A stretch of 11,538 nucleotides of DNA from the NCBI GenBank assembly GCA_964392085.1, contig CAYMOV010000083.1, positions 1 to 11,538 on the forward strand, given 5' to 3'. Each line of letters begins with the position of its first letter. The stretch's first letter is position 1. The stretch comes from CAYMOV01 sp964392085 (GTDB taxonomy: Bacteria > Oederibacteriota > Muellerivitia > Muellerivitales > Muellerivitaceae). Position numbers and translations under genes: made by a program. The notes below the pieces were generated by a model. That model searched no databases. It was not told the origin of the DNA and saw only the letters and a list, made by a program, of their open reading frames with translations. Positions 1 to 5,355 of this stretch are shown here, piece after piece.

Positions 1-957
1 GGCAAATTCATAACTTTGGGTGACGCTGGAGGAATAGGTCACGTCGTAATCAGTGCTGGCCCCGGTTGTCTCACGCTGATTGTGCCGCCTCGCATAAACG
101 GGCCATTCCGCCGTTAGGACGGCCTTTCCTAGGTGGTCCACCCGGTAGATCTTCCGGTCCACCCGCAGGATCAAGGCCCCCTTGCTGTCAAAACCCATAA
201 TTTCCTTGTGGGCTTTGACCTCGCCGAAGGGTGGCGCAAACTTCCAGGTGTTTTTTCCATCCACCGAGTAGATCGCCCCGATCAGTTTCTTGTCCGGGTC
301 CTCCAAAAGCCTGAAGGCGTATTGTTTGTCCAAGGAAAAGCATTCCCGCCAAGCTTCACATTTGTCCTTTTGGCTCCAGACGGTCTTTCCCGCCGATGTC
401 ACAAGGGCGGTTTGGTCATCGAGCATTTCCCAAAGGCATTCCTGCCCATCCCGGGTGACCCAAACGCCCCGGTCGATGGATCCAGGCAGGTTCATGGCCG
501 TGGTGTTACCCGAAGCATCAAGGATATAGTTCGCTTCGATATAGGGGACATCATCCTCGTCCCCACCACCGAGGATCCTGAAGTAGCAATGGTGGGAACC
601 CCCGATGATCTCCATGGTCATGCCGGCCTCCGGGTTTTCCCACCTCCCGGTTTGGGTCATGCCGCCATTGGGCGATTTGTCGTAAATCACCACCCGGACT
701 CCGCAACTTCCCGTCGGTAGGCCGTGGTCGTGGGGGGCGGGCGTCTCGTAGAAGACGAATCGGGCGGAATCGGCTTCGTCCCCGACCACCGTCTGGCCTT
801 CCTGCTTGTCCAAGAATTGCGTCTTGTGCGCCGCGTCCCAATGGATGCAGTACAGGTCGTCCGGGTCAACCGTCGGCAGCGTGGCATTCACATGATTGAC
901 CACCCATAATGGAAGTGGCATTAAGAGCAATAGTGTAATTACGTGTTTCCTCACCAT
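1..957 (-). CDS. Secreted protein of unknown function, six cysteines (3' end beyond window)
   Basis: This frame stays open for 319 codons from an ATG at 957 and runs off the left edge, so the C-terminus is missing. Residues 1-25 form a Sec signal peptide: basic MVRKH, then a Leu-rich core, with likely cleavage after NHVNA. The mature part has six Cys (37, 85, 124, 174, 200, 206), a number compatible with disulfides in the periplasm or outside the cell. The segment around residues 225-285 has a beta-rich look (IGAIYSVDG, GFDSKGALILRVDRKIYRVD), reminiscent of beta-propeller blades, but I do not recognise a family. The start lies 29 nt after the stop of the upstream TPR lipoprotein gene, suggesting the same operon. 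A GGAG sits 11 nt before the ATG. Its first codons look less GC-rich than its neighbours. Existence of the gene is fairly sure; function is unknown. Confidence 0.78.
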   Translation of the reverse strand, partial: MVRKHVITLLLLMPLPLWVVNHVNATLPTVDPDDLYCIHWDAAHKTQFLDKQEGQTVVGDEADSARFVFYETPAPHDHGLPTGSCGVRVVIYDKSPNGGMTQTGRWENPEAGMTMEIIGGSHHCYFRILGGGDEDDVPYIEANYILDASGNTTAMNLPGSIDRGVWVTRDGQECLWEMLDDQTALVTSAGKTVWSQKDKCEAWRECFSLDKQYAFRLLEDPDKKLIGAIYSVDGKNTWKFAPPFGEVKAHKEIMGFDSKGALILRVDRKIYRVDHLGKAVLTAEWPVYARRHNQRETTGASTDYDVTYSSSVTQSYEFA

Positions 958-986
958 TGATCTTTCGTCTCCAAAGCGTTTAACCC

Positions 987-1826
987 TTAGTTCCCAGCCC
1001 TTAGCTTCTCAGCAAATCCCTTCAGTTCAGTGTTGGCGGGATTTATCCGCAAGCTGGCGTCATAGGCGGCCATGGCCTCCGTCTTGCGGCCGAGGCGGTA
1101 ATAAGCATGGCCCTTGGACTGGTAGGCCTGCCAGTGGTTAGGGTTCAACTGGATGGCCGCGTCGTAGTACTTGATGGAATCCTCGTACTTGCCCTGCTTG
1201 TAGAGGCCCACACCGGCTTGGAAGTACTGGTCGGCCTTCGGGTCGGGAGCGGCGGAATCCGCCGGGGGAGGCGCCGGAACGGCGGCCCCGCTGTCGGCGG
1301 CGGGAGGCGCTGGCACCGCGGCGCCGGCGGCCGGTGCCGCCCCTTCTTGACCCCCGGTGGCGGGCGCCCCACCCCGCTCAGCCACCGAGAACACCTTTTC
1401 CGTGCCGGGGATGGGGTTCTCGTTCAGGTACTTGTAGGCGTCGACGCAATCCCCGTCCGGTTGGGTATTGAAACACTGGATATGGATCTGGATGACCGGC
1501 GTGTAGTTGGAGGTGCCGCCGCCGTAGGGCCCCATGGTACGGATTTCGTAGGACTTGTCCTCGGCCCGGATGACCTGGAAATAGTGGTATCCCTTCTCGA
1601 AGGTCACTTCGGCGGCCCGGTACACCCCGGCCTCCTTGACCCAGGCGAAGGGGCGCCGCTGGGCCAGGAAGTTCACCTCAAAGATGCCGGTGTCCACCTG
1701 CTTGTCCCAATAGCCTCCACCGGCGAACCCGCGCTTGCCGTAACCCGTGGAGGCGCAACCCGTCGAGAGCCACCCCATCACCACCAGAATCCCCATGAAG
1801 ACCCAAGCCCGCTTTTGGTATCCCAT
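987..1826 (-). CDS. Lipoprotein with CC0125/CC1285-like domain and C-terminal TPR
   Basis: This 279-aa protein has a lipoprotein signal ending LSTGC (lipidated Cys24; Ser at -3 is permitted but not ideal). Residues about 38-110 carry a pattern I recognise from CC0125/CC1285-family lipoproteins: a YxDKQVDTGxFEVxF stretch, then YRAAEVTFEKGYHYFQV. Cys118 and Cys127 may pair. Residues 150-198 are an Ala/Pro-rich flexible linker containing a duplicated 12-residue unit. Residues 200-276 are two TPR helix pairs (AGVGLYKQGKYEDSIKYYDA; GHAYYRLGRKTEAMAAYDA). The protein is probably anchored to the outer membrane, with the TPR held off the membrane to bind a partner; that role is inference. It lies 33 nt after the beta-barrel TPR gene and 29 nt before the secreted-protein gene. 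The TPR is a paralogue of the one in the preceding gene. Gene and TPR are certain; the N-terminal family name is from pattern memory. Confidence 0.9.
   Translation of the reverse strand: MGYQKRAWVFMGILVVMGWLSTGCASTGYGKRGFAGGGYWDKQVDTGIFEVNFLAQRRPFAWVKEAGVYRAAEVTFEKGYHYFQVIRAEDKSYEIRTMGPYGGGTSNYTPVIQIHIQCFNTQPDGDCVDAYKYLNENPIPGTEKVFSVAERGGAPATGGQEGAAPAAGAAVPAPPAADSGAAVPAPPPADSAAPDPKADQYFQAGVGLYKQGKYEDSIKYYDAAIQLNPNHWQAYQSKGHAYYRLGRKTEAMAAYDASLRINPANTELKGFAEKLRAGN
1254..1322 (-). repeat. Tandem duplication in the Ala/Pro linker
   Basis: Two in-frame copies of an 11-12 residue unit encode residues 169-179 (AAVPAPPAADS) and 181-191 (AAVPAPPPADS) of the TPR lipoprotein. The DNA copies differ mainly at third codon positions, so the duplication is not brand new. 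It lengthens the linker between the lipid-anchored domain and the TPR. Confidence 0.8.
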
Positions 1827-1859
1827 CCACCTACCCTCTCACTTGGAATGGACTGACCG

Positions 1860-2795
1860 TCAAAGGAAGAAGTCGAACCCGGCCACGATCGGCATGAAGG
1901 TGATGTGCCCCCCGGCGTTGATCTTCGAGCCCGCGGAGACCGACTCGTACTTCATTTGGGCGAAGATCCTCGATTTCTTGCCCAGGGACCACTCGGCCCC
2001 CCCGCCCAGCTGGAGGGCGAAATCGACCTCCCCCGCCTGGTTGTAGGAGTAGTACATGGCGTTGGCGTCGTAAGAGGAGTGCACGAAAGCGCCCCCGGCG
2101 CCGACGAACCCGTAGGGGCGGAAAGGCCCGTCGAGGACCCGCACCTTGAAGAGTAGGCTGGCGGTAACGGTGTACAGGTTCCCCGTGAGTCCCTGGAGCA
2201 GGACCGGATTGATGGTCTTGAATCCGTTGTACTCGATCTCACCCAACAAGGCGAACCGGCGGGCGAACTTGGTGCCATAGGAGGACCCGATGCAGAGGCC
2301 ACCCTGGTGGGTCCCGGCGGTGCCGCCCACCGGCAGGCTGGGACCGAGGTGGAATTCCCACTCGCTCTCAGCCGAGGTCTCCCGGAGGTTTTCGAGCACC
2401 CGCTCCCTTCGTGCCTTCATGGTCTCCGCGGTCTCGGCCTGGGGGGCGGCGGGGGCCGTCACCCCCGAGGCGATCTCGGACCGGATCCGGTCGCCGAACG
2501 CCTTGAGGGCGGGGTTATCCGGGTGGATCTTGAGGCTCGCGTCGCAGGCTTCAAGCGCCTCAGGTTTCTTGCCGAGGAAATACAGGGCTTGGCCCTTGAC
2601 CTGGAACGACTTCCAATGGGCCGGGTCGGTCTGGACCGCCGCGTCGAAGTACTTCACCGAATCCGCGTACTGGGCCTTTTGGTAAAGATCCAGGCCGGCC
2701 CGGTAATAATCCTCCGCCGTGGCGGCCCGTGAGGCCGGAGCCAACAGGCACCCGAGAAGGGCCAAACCCGCGATCAACCGTTTCCGTAAAGTCAT
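1860..2795 (-). CDS. Exported TPR protein with C-terminal outer-membrane beta-barrel
   Basis: The protein has 311 aa from the ATG at 2795. That start is chosen because it opens a clean signal peptide (MTLRKRLIAG, Leu-rich core, cleavage near ASRA at 24); the frame extends upstream but the extra residues look non-coding and would overlap the previous gene. Residues 29-105 hold two TPR units, 118-145 a charged helical linker, and 146-311 alternating Gly/aromatic strands typical of a small OmpA-like or porin-like barrel (FHLGPSLPVGG, LLGEIEYNGF, RPYGFVGAGGAF, VAGFDFFL). The chain ends in aromatic residues, as OM barrels often do. Likely a barrel in the outer membrane with a periplasmic TPR that docks a partner, possibly one of the co-encoded lipoproteins; this is inference. 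Cys16 in LLGC could be read as a lipobox, but hydrophobic residues follow it, so ordinary cleavage is likelier. It is 49 nt after the lipoprotein gene. Confidence 0.9.
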   Translation of the reverse strand: MTLRKRLIAGLALLGCLLAPASRAATAEDYYRAGLDLYQKAQYADSVKYFDAAVQTDPAHWKSFQVKGQALYFLGKKPEALEACDASLKIHPDNPALKAFGDRIRSEIASGVTAPAAPQAETAETMKARRERVLENLRETSAESEWEFHLGPSLPVGGTAGTHQGGLCIGSSYGTKFARRFALLGEIEYNGFKTINPVLLQGLTGNLYTVTASLLFKVRVLDGPFRPYGFVGAGGAFVHSSYDANAMYYSYNQAGEVDFALQLGGGAEWSLGKKSRIFAQMKYESVSAGSKINAGGHITFMPIVAGFDFFL

Positions 2796-2844
2796 GGAAC
2801 CCGCCTTCGTTTGATCCAACCCAACCATCACCACCGGCTTCAAC

Positions 2845-3399
2845 TCACTGGGACGGGCGAACGCCCAACGCCGCCAACCGGTCACGCACCTGGGGCTCCC
2901 ACTTGGTCCCCGACACCTTCGGCAACAGTTCAAGGAGAAGATCCCCTTCGCTTGGGGCGGTTTTGGTCTCGATGTCGAAGGAATCGCGGTTGGGAACGTA
3001 CTTGTAGGACCCCAGGTAATAGAGTCCCGGGGCGGTGAGCGTGAAGTGCGTCTGGTTGGAGAAGAAATCGTAGCGGTGGAGGGTGCGCTTCAACACGAAG
3101 ATGAAGAACCCGATCTTGTTGGTCCCGCCGAACTCATCGAGGGTGTAACCGCCTTGGGGGAGGGCCAGGTGATAAAAGAGCCCGTGGTCGGTCTCGAAAC
3201 CGAAGCGGTGCCCCCGGGGCGGTTGGGTCTGCTTAACCACGAAATAATCCATCTTCGAGGGGGCTTCGGACATGTCCATGAAGCCGAAGGCGAGGCAGAC
3301 ATCCGGTTGGGCGATCTCTTCGCGGGTGACGCGGTGCCACCCGGTCGAACAACCGGCCAATAGGGCCAACCCAACGACCAGACCCAACGCCTTCCGCAT
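2845..3399 (-). CDS. Outer-membrane-type lipoprotein of unknown function
   Basis: This 184-aa protein has a classic lipoprotein signal: MRK, hydrophobic core, then LLAGC with lipidated Cys17. Residue +2 is Ser, not Asp, which by the E. coli Lol rule predicts the outer membrane. The mature part (30-160) looks beta-rich and contains two phrases common in beta-sandwich lipoproteins of the DUF2846 type: ALPQGGYTLDEFGG, and later TAPGLYYLGSYKYV. I would not assign a family on that. A short charged helix closes the protein (about 165-184). It is the first gene of the four-gene exported-protein operon and is preceded by a 245-nt non-coding region where the operon promoter should lie. A purine stretch (GAGGGGGGCTCC) directly before the ATG serves as ribosome binding site. 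Gene call is firm, function unknown. Confidence 0.88.
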   Translation of the reverse strand: MRKALGLVVGLALLAGCSTGWHRVTREEIAQPDVCLAFGFMDMSEAPSKMDYFVVKQTQPPRGHRFGFETDHGLFYHLALPQGGYTLDEFGGTNKIGFFIFVLKRTLHRYDFFSNQTHFTLTAPGLYYLGSYKYVPNRDSFDIETKTAPSEGDLLLELLPKVSGTKWEPQVRDRLAALGVRPSQ

Positions 3400-3463
3400 G
3401 GAGCCCCCCTCAGAATGCCGGTGATTATCGTGGGTTTTGGCCCATCCGCCAATCCCAACCCTC

Positions 3464-3499
3464 TTGGAATAGTCCTTTGAAACGGCCCGGTTATTCCAA
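3464..3499. repeat. Perfect 8-bp inverted repeat (possible operator)
   Basis: TTGGAATA at 3464-3471 is the exact reverse complement of TATTCCAA at 3492-3499, with a 20-nt spacer. It lies about 65-100 nt upstream of the lipoprotein start. It could be a two-site operator or an mRNA hairpin; no U-tract follows, so it is not a terminator. An 8-bp match of this kind can arise by chance. Confidence 0.35.
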
Positions 3500-3565
3500 A
3501 ATTCACGATTTTTTTCCGGCGCAACGTTTCAGTCCATGACGGAAATGTTTTCATTTCTTGATTCG

Positions 3566-3600
3566 CAAACGCCAACCCCGGCTGTATGTTCACGGGGTCA
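3566..3600 (-). promoter_or_regulatory. Candidate ECF-sigma promoter of the exported-protein operon
   Basis: Read on the minus strand, TGACCCCGTGAAC (3600-3588) is followed after 16 nt by CGTTTG (3571-3566). An AAC-containing -35 and a CGTx -10 at about 16 nt spacing is the general layout of ECF-sigma promoters. The 13-nt block matches 12 of 13 positions with one upstream of the sigma gene. It would give a leader of roughly 160 nt before the lipoprotein start. This is prediction only. Confidence 0.35.
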
Positions 3601-3644
3601 TACCAATATTCCATCACCGTCGCGAAATAAGGGATAACGCGCCC

Positions 3645-4193
3645 CTATTGGTTTAATGGGAGGCCCTGGAACCCCTGTTTCGGGAAGAGGCTGGGGCGGC
3701 TCGTCGGGGTCGCCGTGGGGAGGGGCGGTAAAGGCGGGGCCTGCCGGGTTTGGACGTGAACGGCAGGCTTCGGTTGGGGTGTCGCCGTTGGGCTGGAGGT
3801 CGGGGTATCGGTTGAGGCCGTCATAGGTTTCAAGACCGAAGGAACCTTTTTCTCCGGAAGGGGTTCTTGGGTCGGGGTTTCCGTCGGTAAGGCCGGCGCC
3901 ACCGCAGGAACTGGATTCGGCACTTCCCGATTCGTTTGTCCCAAACGGAAGGCTCCCCAGATCAGGAGTCCGATCACCGCCAACATCATGGCCAGACCGC
4001 CTGAATTCCCGAGCAGGCCGGACCCGCCCGAGGGACCCGCCGGATCGGGAAGCCCCAGGTCCAGGTAAAAACGACGCGCGAGTTCGGCGAACCGGCTCGA
4101 GTCCTCGGTTGAGGATTCCAATTGTCTTTCCAAAGCTTCCCACTCGGACAACGTTAGGTCCCGTTCGAAGTATTCCTCCACGAGGTCGGGCAT
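3645..4193 (-). CDS. Putative anti-sigma factor, single-pass membrane protein with Pro/Thr-rich tail
   Basis: The 182-aa product begins with an ATG sharing one base with the sigma-factor stop (TGATG), so the two are probably translationally coupled. Residues 1-50 are a charged helical cytoplasmic segment (LVEEYFERDLTLSEWEALERQ, RFAELARRFYLDLGL) resembling the N-terminus of FecR/anti-sigma proteins; the HxxxCxxC zinc motif of ZAS anti-sigmas is absent, and the protein has no Cys. Residues 66-84 form one membrane helix (GLAMMLAVIGLLIWGAFRLG). Residues 90-175 are low-complexity Pro, Thr, Ser and Ala, presumably periplasmic. The function, holding the sigma factor at the membrane until a signal arrives, is inferred from gene order and topology; sequence alone does not prove binding. 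It could instead be a FecR-like regulator or an unrelated linker protein. Confidence 0.82.
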   Translation of the reverse strand: MPDLVEEYFERDLTLSEWEALERQLESSTEDSSRFAELARRFYLDLGLPDPAGPSGGSGLLGNSGGLAMMLAVIGLLIWGAFRLGQTNREVPNPVPAVAPALPTETPTQEPLPEKKVPSVLKPMTASTDTPTSSPTATPQPKPAVHVQTRQAPPLPPLPTATPTSRPSLFPKQGFQGLPLNQ

Positions 4194-4759
4194 CAGAGTC
4201 CCTCCCCCAGGGCGCTATGGGCCATCTTCTTCAAGGTCTCGCGGCAACGGGCCAATTGGGACATCACGGTCCCCAGGGGCACCTTCAGGGTCTTGCAGAT
4301 CGCCACGTAACTTTCCCCTTGGCGGTCCCGGAGTTCCAGGATCTTCCGGCACTTATCCCCCATGGTTCGGATGAGCCGGTCCAAAAAGGCTACCTTCCGG
4401 GCCTTCTCATCGGCGTCATGCTTCTCGACTTCCAGGGCCTGGACTTGGGGAATCGTCATGAGTTCCAGGTCCTCCTCCAGGCTCGCCAGCTGTTTCCGGC
4501 GCTTGTGGATCCGTTGGTAGCACAGGTTGACGCAGATGTGGGCCAACCAGGTGTAGAGGCCGCTGCGGAACTCGAACTGGGCGAGTTTCCGGAAGGCGAT
4601 GAGGAACACCTCCTGGAGGACATCCTCCAGGTCCGGGTCTTGGGGGCCCAAAAAGTGGATGCAGACCGGTTTCAGCCGGGGGGCATGGGTTTCATAAAGG
4701 AGGGTCTGGGCGGCCTGGTCTCCCGCCAGAATTTTTTTGACCAGTTCCCGCTCGTCCAA
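4193..4759 (-). CDS. ECF-family RNA polymerase sigma factor
   Basis: This 188-aa protein has the two-domain layout and length of extracytoplasmic-function (sigma70 group 4) factors. Sigma-2 spans about 17-85 (PDLEDVLQEVFLIAFRKL, then FRSGLYTWLAHICVNLCYQRIHKRRK, covering core binding and -10 recognition). Sigma-4 spans about 127-180 (DKCRKILELRDRQGESYVAICKTL, then helix-turn-helix VPLGTVMSQLARCRETLKK). The charged linker between them (about 86-125) is rather long. The start is TTG at 4759: a TGA lies in frame 9 nt upstream, so no earlier start is possible, and GAGGG precedes it. The weak start codon may keep the level low. The next gene is the putative anti-sigma (1-nt overlap), and an operon of exported proteins follows, suggesting an envelope response. 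The ECF subgroup cannot be named from here. Confidence 0.95.
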   Translation of the reverse strand: MDERELVKKILAGDQAAQTLLYETHAPRLKPVCIHFLGPQDPDLEDVLQEVFLIAFRKLAQFEFRSGLYTWLAHICVNLCYQRIHKRRKQLASLEEDLELMTIPQVQALEVEKHDADEKARKVAFLDRLIRTMGDKCRKILELRDRQGESYVAICKTLKVPLGTVMSQLARCRETLKKMAHSALGEGL

Positions 4760-4784
4760 GGTCCCTCACTTGTATAGTCCCGGC

Positions 4785-4819
4785 GGGGCGCTGTTTATTC
4801 GGCTCCGTTGACGGGGTCA
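4785..4819 (-). promoter_or_regulatory. Candidate autoregulatory promoter of the sigma gene
   Basis: On the minus strand TGACCCCGTCAAC (4819-4807) is followed after 16 nt by CGCCCC (4790-4785). The first block matches the element at 3588-3600 at 12 of 13 positions, and CG occurs at the same spacing. It lies in the 65-nt gap between the small membrane protein gene and the sigma gene. ECF sigma factors often transcribe their own genes; the -10 match here is weaker than at the downstream operon. Confidence 0.35.
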
Positions 4820-4824
4820 GTCGC

Positions 4825-5238
4825 CTATTTCACGGCTTTCTTGATTTTATTCCACCCGCCTTGGATCGGGTCCCCCACCTTGTCCACGGCCTTCTCCACC
4901 CGATGCTTGGCGCTCTTCACGGTCTTTTGGATGTCCCAGGCCTTGGCCGTCACCAGCCCCAGGATCACCAGGGTCACCACCAGGGTCGACCAGAAAACCC
5001 CCTCGAAAGCCGCCGAGAAGGATAAGGCCAGGAAGAACATGAAGGTTTCACAGATGATCAAGGCGAGAAAATAAGCAATCCAAAACACAAAACCCTGCCC
5101 CCCCACCTTCTCCACCAGGTTCCGGGCCACGGAGTCCAGGTTCGCGGGGTTCCAATCGCCGAGCGACAAGCCCATCCAAAGGAACGCGGCGATGTTCACA
5201 GCCGCCATGATCGCGAAAGCCCGCACGAGAAATTTCAT
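4825..5238 (-). CDS. Small membrane protein, three predicted helices, basic tail
   Basis: This 137-aa protein has hydrophobic segments at about 6-25 (which may be a signal anchor), 50-75 and 82-98, then a basic amphipathic C-terminal segment (about 100-137, KSAKHRVEKAVDKVG, WNKIKKAVK). A loop at 26-49 contains DWNPANLDSVARNLVEK. I do not recognise a family. It would sit in the inner membrane with the Lys-rich tail probably in the cytoplasm. A G-run (GGGGGG) 5 nt before the ATG serves as ribosome binding site. It lies 65 nt upstream of the sigma gene on the same strand, so it may be co-transcribed with it, although the candidate sigma promoter in that gap would also let the sigma gene be expressed separately. 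Upstream is the CACG-type repeat after folC. Confidence 0.82.
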   Translation of the reverse strand: MKFLVRAFAIMAAVNIAAFLWMGLSLGDWNPANLDSVARNLVEKVGGQGFVFWIAYFLALIICETFMFFLALSFSAAFEGVFWSTLVVTLVILGLVTAKAWDIQKTVKSAKHRVEKAVDKVGDPIQGGWNKIKKAVK

Positions 5239-5252
5239 TCACACCCCCCAAC

Positions 5253-5355
5253 CTTTTTCCCACGAAGGGCACGGGGAACACGGAGATAAAAGGAGCAAAG
5301 GGATGTCGCTATCATCTTTAACTCCGTGTCTCCCATCGTCCCCGTGGTTCAAAAT
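5253..5355. repeat. Imperfect inverted intergenic repeat with 9-bp CACG periodicity
   Basis: The left arm (about 5254-5290) reads as 9-bp units CACGAAGGG, CACGGGGAA, CACGGAGAT. The right arm (about 5317-5354), read on the minus strand, gives CACGGGGAC, GATGGGAGA, CACGGAGTT. The arms are imperfect reverse complements flanked by T-rich (left) and A-rich (right) ends, with about 28 nt between them. From memory, CACGAAG/CACGGAG-type intergenic repeats recur in many environmental bacterial genomes. The right arm overlaps the 3' end of folC. Role unknown: it could be a non-autonomous mobile element or an RNA hairpin. Confidence 0.7.

Larger units (their letters stand above)
3400..3644 (-). promoter_or_regulatory. 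Non-coding leader region of the exported-protein operon
   Basis: This 245-nt gap separates the anti-sigma-like gene from the lipoprotein gene. It is richer in A/T than the flanks and has no credible gene. It holds the ECF-like element at 3566-3600, an A-rich tract near 3508-3516, and an 8-bp inverted repeat at 3464-3499. I see no clear intrinsic terminator after the anti-sigma stop, so read-through from the sigma operon is possible. Confidence 0.55.

Noticed and set aside
133..720. 195-codon plus-strand frame in the left end
   Set aside because: The minus strand has an uninterrupted 319-codon frame here with a signal peptide and operon spacing, so the plus frame is its shadow.
1107..1856. 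249-codon open frame on the plus strand
   Set aside because: Antisense to the TPR lipoprotein gene, which has a signal peptide, lipobox and TPR; the plus frame is low-complexity Gly/Val/Arg.
2796..2933. Longer start (357 codons) for the barrel protein
   Set aside because: The extra 46 residues are Arg/Cys/Pro-rich, overlap the preceding gene and would bury the signal peptide.
3090..3617. 175-codon minus-strand frame overlapping the 184-aa lipoprotein gene
   Set aside because: It is an alternate frame of the lipoprotein gene extended into non-coding DNA; the lipoprotein frame has a lipobox and better composition.
3605..3644. Possible terminator after the anti-sigma gene (AATAGGG ... CCCTTATT)
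   Set aside because: The arms need a bulge and no U-tract follows, so it does not meet the usual pattern.
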